Positions 59,096 to 64,000 of a DNA stretch of 64,000 nucleotides are shown here, in pieces. The notes under the pieces are model-generated. The model was not told the origin of the DNA. It searched no databases and worked only from the letters and a program-made list of their open reading frames with translations. Both the position numbers and the translations under genes were made by a program. Position 1 is the stretch's first letter; each line of letters starts with the position of its first letter. The stretch spans positions 17,949,799-18,013,798 of the forward strand of contig CM054144.1 in assembly GCA_028751875.1 (NCBI GenBank), written 5' to 3'. Origin of the DNA: Rapana venosa (lineage: Eukaryota; Mollusca; Gastropoda; Neogastropoda; Muricidae).

Positions 59096-61860
59096 GAAGA
59101 GTGAATCGAGTTTTCAGATTTTATAACTGTCTATAATTTGTGACTGATAAAGAATGTGGCGAAGAGTGCACCTAACAAGGGATTGAGTCTGTTGCATGAA
59201 CCGCACACTGAACACAATGGTCTTCAGATAAACTCACCTCTGTGTTGCCATTAGTTTTCTTCTTCTTCTTCATATTATTATTATTATTATTATTATTAAA
59301 TCATTCTGGAACATCTGTTTGACTTTTACTTCTTTCATTCCAGATTCTGTTGAACATTGCACTGTACATGATGAAGTAAAGAACATTTCTCTGGCTGGCT
59401 GGGATGGTTGTAGTCGCAGTAGCAGCCATTGAGATCTCTATAAACTGTGTGAAGAAGACACATCTTTAGGGGTGGTGTGAGGTGCTGGTGCAAAGAGGAA
59501 TTACTAGCAGCTAGGCATAATGGCAGAATGATGTGTGGTAAAGCATAATAATACTAATACATGGAATTTATATTGCGTTGTATCTTGTAAAAAGAAGTCG
59601 AAGTCTGGTTGAAAGCAAAAATGATTAGCAGCTCTGTTCATATTGAATACTTACTTCATTCAGTTTCTGACAATAATACTGTGTATTTCATAATTTCACT
59701 GTCATCAATATCGCGTTCTTAATCCTAGCAACACAATGTTAACAAGCCCTATAAGTGTAAAAAAAAAGAGAAAACATCCTTATATGCTCACATACAGATG
59801 TGTGTGTGTGTGCGCGCATGTGTGTGTGTGGTTAAGCACATATCTCCATGTGTGTGAGTGCATGTGTATGTGTGCATGCATACTTGTGAGTGTATGTGAG
59901 CAAGCACTCCCATACACTTGTAGAAATGTGTTAAAATGTGCCTTTTTTTTTTTAAAGTGCGCACATATATATAGTTGTAACTACTGAATAATGATAATCA
60001 TCAGCATGTACATTTCTTCAAATTTGTATAACTTGATAGAGATGAATGTAGGAATACTGAATTTGCTTTCAACCACAACCTAGAAACAAGTCACATAAGC
60101 CAATTCTCATTGGATAAAAAACAAACCAACCGAACAGGCCATCTCTAACATTTGAGAAGTCATGAGTCTTTTTTGATACAATTGTCCAACATTTCTTATT
60201 AACAACATACAATTTTCAGATGGATTTCATATCTTCAAACATCAGCCATTAGAGGAAGAAATTGGGAAAGGGAGGGAAGGGGGGGTGGGGGTAAGTACTG
60301 TAGTGTGCGTCTAACTGCTAGTAAGCCACTTGAGAGAAAGAAGATAACGAAGTCATGTTATTCTCTTGTCCTTTCATTCTGAAACGTCTATTCTAGGCAA
60401 AGCAAACTATGCACACACACATAATTTATGTCTTTCCTAAGCTTAGAATAAAAATAGCAAAACAAATATTTTAACTGATATGATGCAGGTTTTCCAACAT
60501 GTTGGGGGGACAAACAGGATTATTTTGTCAAAACCTAATGCTGGTCTTCCGTCATCTTATAAACAAATGCAGCATTTGAATACAGGGAACAAAAAGAAAA
60601 TAGATGAATGTCACTCCATTTCACAGAACATCTGGTAAACAGACCAAATTTGTTTTCACTCTGTAATCAGTTGACAATTTTAGATTCAAAATATGATGAA
60701 ATTTGTTACAATCAGTTTGCTATCAGTTATAATCAGTCTACAACCAGTTTCACAAAACCATGAGAAACATCTATCCATCAGTGTTACTGAAAAGAGGTGA
60801 GTTATTTTCCTCCTTTATCACACAGTTTTATCACATTGCAGCAAACTTGGAATTATTACTTCAATCAGGTTCATTGCCGTGAATATTCATACAGATTTTT
60901 TTGGTAGATACAGACATACATTTTCATTAGTTCTGGCTTTGTTTTTAAGAATAAGAGACTTAAAAAATAACTTAGCATCTTGTAAAAATGATAGATATGT
61001 ACACAAAAAAGTTATTTAAGAAATTCACCGTCAATAACAGAGACAATCAGATTCTGACTAGAAACCATTAGAAGATAGAAAATGAACATATAAAAAAATA
61101 AATACTAACATTTAAAGCACAAAAGCCCCAATATGACAGATAGAAATCATTACACACAAAAAATGAACATACAAAAATAAATATTTACGTTTAAAGCACA
61201 CAAAAATAAAAATGACAGAATAAGGAAATATGGAACAATAATGGAACAAAAATTACACAATACCATGGTCCAAGAAAAGCAGAAATTGTTTAAAAGTAAA
61301 ACAACAATAAAACCAAAATTCTTAAGAATTTTACTGTTTTTCCAATACCACATGTTATTTACAAACTAAATATCCCGCATTTGAATGTTTCAATCAAAAG
61401 AAAATATAGCCAACATAATTATATTTTGAAGTTCATGTCCACCTACATGTCATTTTTCAACATGATAAAACAATGTGGTATAAATACACACTCATACATT
61501 CAGATTACATCCATTGTGTACATTATCTCATATAATTCATTTCTCCTCTTTTGTTCTTGCAATATGTTCATTAACTGAAAAGAATATCATCCATTTTGTG
61601 AACATTTTAAACAAAAATGAATACAAGTAAATAGAAAATACATATCAATACACACACAAAAATTTAAAAAAATCACCATATTTAACATAAAAATCCTAAT
61701 ATTTTGATAAAGATTATCATTAACAGATCATTAAAGTAAGAAAATATATCCACCATATTAAACAATGTAATGAAAATACATCCATCAAATTAAACAATGT
61801 AATCAAACATATATATTTAAAGACAACAATCACAAAATTACTTTCAGAATCAAATATACA
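59096..61860. other. Gene-free AT-rich region
   Basis: (ATT)n at 59,267-59,298 and mixed TG/CATG sequence at 59,798-59,900. A direct duplication of about 100 bp lies near 61,085-61,215 (AACATATAAAAAAATAAATA and AACATACAAAAATAAATATT are equivalent points). No gene. Confidence 0.6.
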
Positions 61861-61867
61861 ATCAACA

Positions 61868-62050
61868 TATACACGGGGGGTAGCCTAGTGGTTAACATCA
61901 GTACTGACTCTACTCCCCTGAAAGTCCTTTGGATGAGACTATAAACTGAGGTCCCAAGTGTGAATGCACACAGAACATCTTGCACACATGTTAAAACCCC
62001 TAGCGCCTTTCAGAAGAGTATGCCATTTGTGCTAGCAAGAACAGACGACC
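61868..62050 (+). mobile_element. SINE head and body
   Basis: GGGTAGCCTAGTGGTTAACA (A-box region), then the body: CAGTACTGACTCTACTCC, GGATGAGACTATAAACTGAG, GAACATCTTGCACACATGTT. The B-box part of the head is deleted. Faces the next copy head-on. Confidence 0.75.
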
Positions 62051-62084
62051 CCAAAATATATTTTAAAAACCCACATTTTTTTCT

Positions 62085-62305
62085 TTTCTTTTATCATTTT
62101 AGGATAATGGAATAAGCACTCATGTACTTTTTTACATCCAGTCCCTGTTTGTATGCAGTTTTGTAAATTTTGTCATCCTTCCCACCAGCACACAATGGCC
62201 TACTCTTCCAAAAAGTGGAACATGGTTTAATGTATGCACAAGATGTTCTGCATGCATTTTCAAATGGGACCTCGGTTTATAGTCTCATCTGACATGTACA
62301 CTGGT
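62085..62305 (-). mobile_element. SINE body with tail type 1
   Basis: Inverted tail type 1 (TTTTAGGATAATGGAATAAG, TTTTTTACATCCAGTCCCTG), then the inverted body (CACAATGGCCTACTCTTCCA, GGTTTATAGTCTCATC). Forms an inverted repeat with 61,868-62,050. Confidence 0.78.
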
Positions 62306-62319
62306 GTTGTGTTTAGACA

Positions 62320-62475
62320 TCATCCTTTAAGTCGGAATGTGGCTACCTCAATGGTGGGAAAAATCGGTCGCATACACAAAAATCTCACCATAATAATAAT
62401 AATAATGTATGGAATTTTTTCGAGAACCTTAAAGCTCTAGCTGAGGAACAACACCCCCCCCCCCCCCCATCCCAC
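62320..62475 (+). mobile_element. SINE tail type 2 with LINE-tail insert
   Basis: AAGTCGGAATGTGGCTACCT and AAAAATCTCACCATAATAAT: the core is cut after CTCACCAT by an inverted LINE tail (ATAATAATGTATGGAATTTT), after which the module resumes (CTTAAAGCTCTAGCTGAGGA). A C run follows. Confidence 0.65.
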
Positions 62476-62579
62476 CTAAAAAACAAACAAACCCAAACTC
62501 CCCAACCCACAACATTATGAAATCAGTTTAAATGCTACTAAAGAAATTGATAACTTACATTTATTTTACCCCCCAAAAG

Positions 62580-62845
62580 GTCGCAGAATGGTTTAGACGT
62601 TCACATGCCTAACAAGAACGTGGGATTCTGGGTTTCATTCCCATTCTTACACTTGCTTCCCAGTTTGATGGGAAAATTGAACTGAACGTCAAATCTTTAG
62701 GAGGAAACTCTAAACAAATCAGACCTGTGTGCTTACAAACTTGTACATGTCAAAAGAACCCATTAAAGTTAAAAAATCATAAAGAGCAGAGAGATTCCTC
62801 CCAACTGCCTTGCAAAATTTGGTAGATTCAATTCCCAACTGTCTC
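62580..62845 (+). mobile_element. Possible third tRNA-derived SINE
   Basis: AGAATGGTTTAGACGTTCAC resembles an A-box region and GGGTTTCATTCCC a B box, followed by about 200 bp of body. No second copy recognised in the window, so the family is unproven. Confidence 0.4.
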
Positions 62846-63237
62846 CCCAAAATCTGAATGCAACTACCTTACTGGAGGAAACAAAACGATTGCACATGCA
62901 AAAATCTCACCATAGGTAAACCTTACTTTATCTTTCTTTTTTTCTTTTATATCAAGGATAATGGAATAAGCACTTATTGCTTTTTTACATCCAGTCCCCG
63001 CGTGTATGCGGTTTTGTAAATTCTGTAATCTGTTCCCACCGGCACACAATGGCCTACTCTTCCGAAAAGCGGAACAGGATTTAACGTGTGCACAAGATGT
63101 TTTGAGTGCGTTCGCACACGGGGCCTCGGTTTATAGTCTCATCCGAAGGACTTTTGGGGAGAGTGGAGTCTGCACTGATGTTAACTCCAGGGGAAAATAT
63201 CCCCTTGAACGGGAATAGCCTCAGAGCTCCTGCCAAG

Positions 63238-63240
<3 letters not shown>
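62846..63240 (-). mobile_element. Nearly complete SINE with tail type 1
   Basis: Inverted tail (CTTTTATATCAAGGATAATG, TTTTTTACATCCAGTCCCCG), body (CACCGGCACACAATGGCCTA, CCTCGGTTTATAGTCTCATC, GAGTGGAGTCTGCACTGATG) and the start of the head; a C run of about 31 bases replaces the rest (63,240-63,271). A plus-orientation tail type 2 module (CCAAAATCTGAATGCAACTA) abuts at 62,850-62,925. Confidence 0.8.
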
Positions 63241-63271
<31 letters not shown>

Positions 63272-63273
<2 letters not shown>

Positions 63274-64000
63274 AAAAAAATGTACGCCCAAAATGTGGTT
63301 TAATGATTCATGGAAGTATCATAATAATGTAGAAACAATTTAGCAACAACATTCGTTAAACACTTTAAGAACACTCTCATAAATACCAAAACCACAAACA
63401 GCAAATACCAATCAATGTAGTGCATTGCCTTTGTAGCAAAGAAAATGGTGCAAGTGATAGATAATGATCACACTCCTCCTTCCCCCATACCTACAATCCA
63501 TGAATGTGTGTCAAACATTTCAATGCCTGGGTTTGTGCATCTATTTGCAAAGGATGATTAAAAAGGAGAGATAAAGAGAGTATAATTAAATAGGGACTGC
63601 AATGTCTTTTTGAAAATTTTCACTTTTATGTGGAGAGTTTAAGAATACACAAGGGACTGCAATATCTTTTGGAAAATTTTTCACTTTTTATTTTATGTGG
63701 AGAGTTTAAGAATACACAATTTTGTTGCATAGTAGTGTCAAATATTTTTTAACAAAATGTTTAAATTGTACATCGCTGTCATTCTGAAAGAAAATGGTGA
63801 AAGCAGTGATGTGGATATAGACTTTGAATGTACCTTCTGAATGTTCTTTCTCTATGTTCTTATTTCCTTTCTTTGTAAACAATCATCAAAAAGCTTAAAT
63901 TCCGTGTTTTTGGTATCATTCTTTCATTATGCTGTATTGTGCAGGATAGAAGGCACTATTATTGTAGCATGCACCCTCCAAATATTGCTGAACTAGTTAC
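63272..64000. other. Right end of the window
   Basis: AT-rich, no gene. A direct duplication lies at 63,592-63,715: GGGACTGCAATGTCTTTTTG to AGTTTAAGAATACACAA occurs twice with small differences. Confidence 0.7.

Overview
This is animal nuclear DNA: split genes with GT-AG introns, no operons, and a very high load of simple repeats, SINEs and LINE fragments. The repeat style, with tRNA-headed SINEs, RT fragments and long CA/CT/GA/TG tracts, plus the divergence of the two recognisable genes from their vertebrate orthologues, suggests a mollusc, most likely a marine gastropod. That is an inference; no species can be named from the sequence.

Layout. 1-5.9 kb: intergenic repeats, including a LINE 3' tail, a 30-bp minisatellite of about 31 copies (481-1425), SINEs and a long LINE reverse-transcriptase fragment (3525-4396). 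5.96-15.55 kb, minus strand: a complete five-exon CLN5 gene (lysosomal protein, 328 aa predicted), with repeats and a decayed minus-strand LINE in its introns. 15.6-21.6 kb: repeat-dense spacer holding a full-length tRNA-derived SINE, two copies of a longer repeat and one disrupted ORF of unknown identity (16,640-17,549). 21.62-28.36 kb, plus strand: a five-exon gene for a secreted, cysteine-rich, probably GPI-anchored protein (262 aa) with a long asparagine tract; a LINE fragment sits in its second intron. 31.26-55.12 kb, plus strand: a 29-exon OFD1 orthologue (centriole and ciliary protein with a LisH motif, about 1,020 aa). 55.1-64.0 kb: no gene seen; AT-rich DNA with SINEs, possibly long 3' UTR sequence.

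The three genes act in unrelated places (lysosome, cell surface, centriole); nothing suggests a shared pathway or gene cluster. I did not find a convincing new biological system. The best leads are in OFD1: a minisatellite that copies the exon 17 splice donor about 21 times, a frame break in exon 26 beside a (TG)n-preceded acceptor, and a one-base frame break that hides an OFD1-like acidic C-terminus ending in Trp. The SINEs also show a modular pattern, with one tRNA-type head joined to two different 3' tails. Exon borders were worked out by hand from reading frame, splice consensus and remembered vertebrate orthologues; no alignment or transcript data were available.
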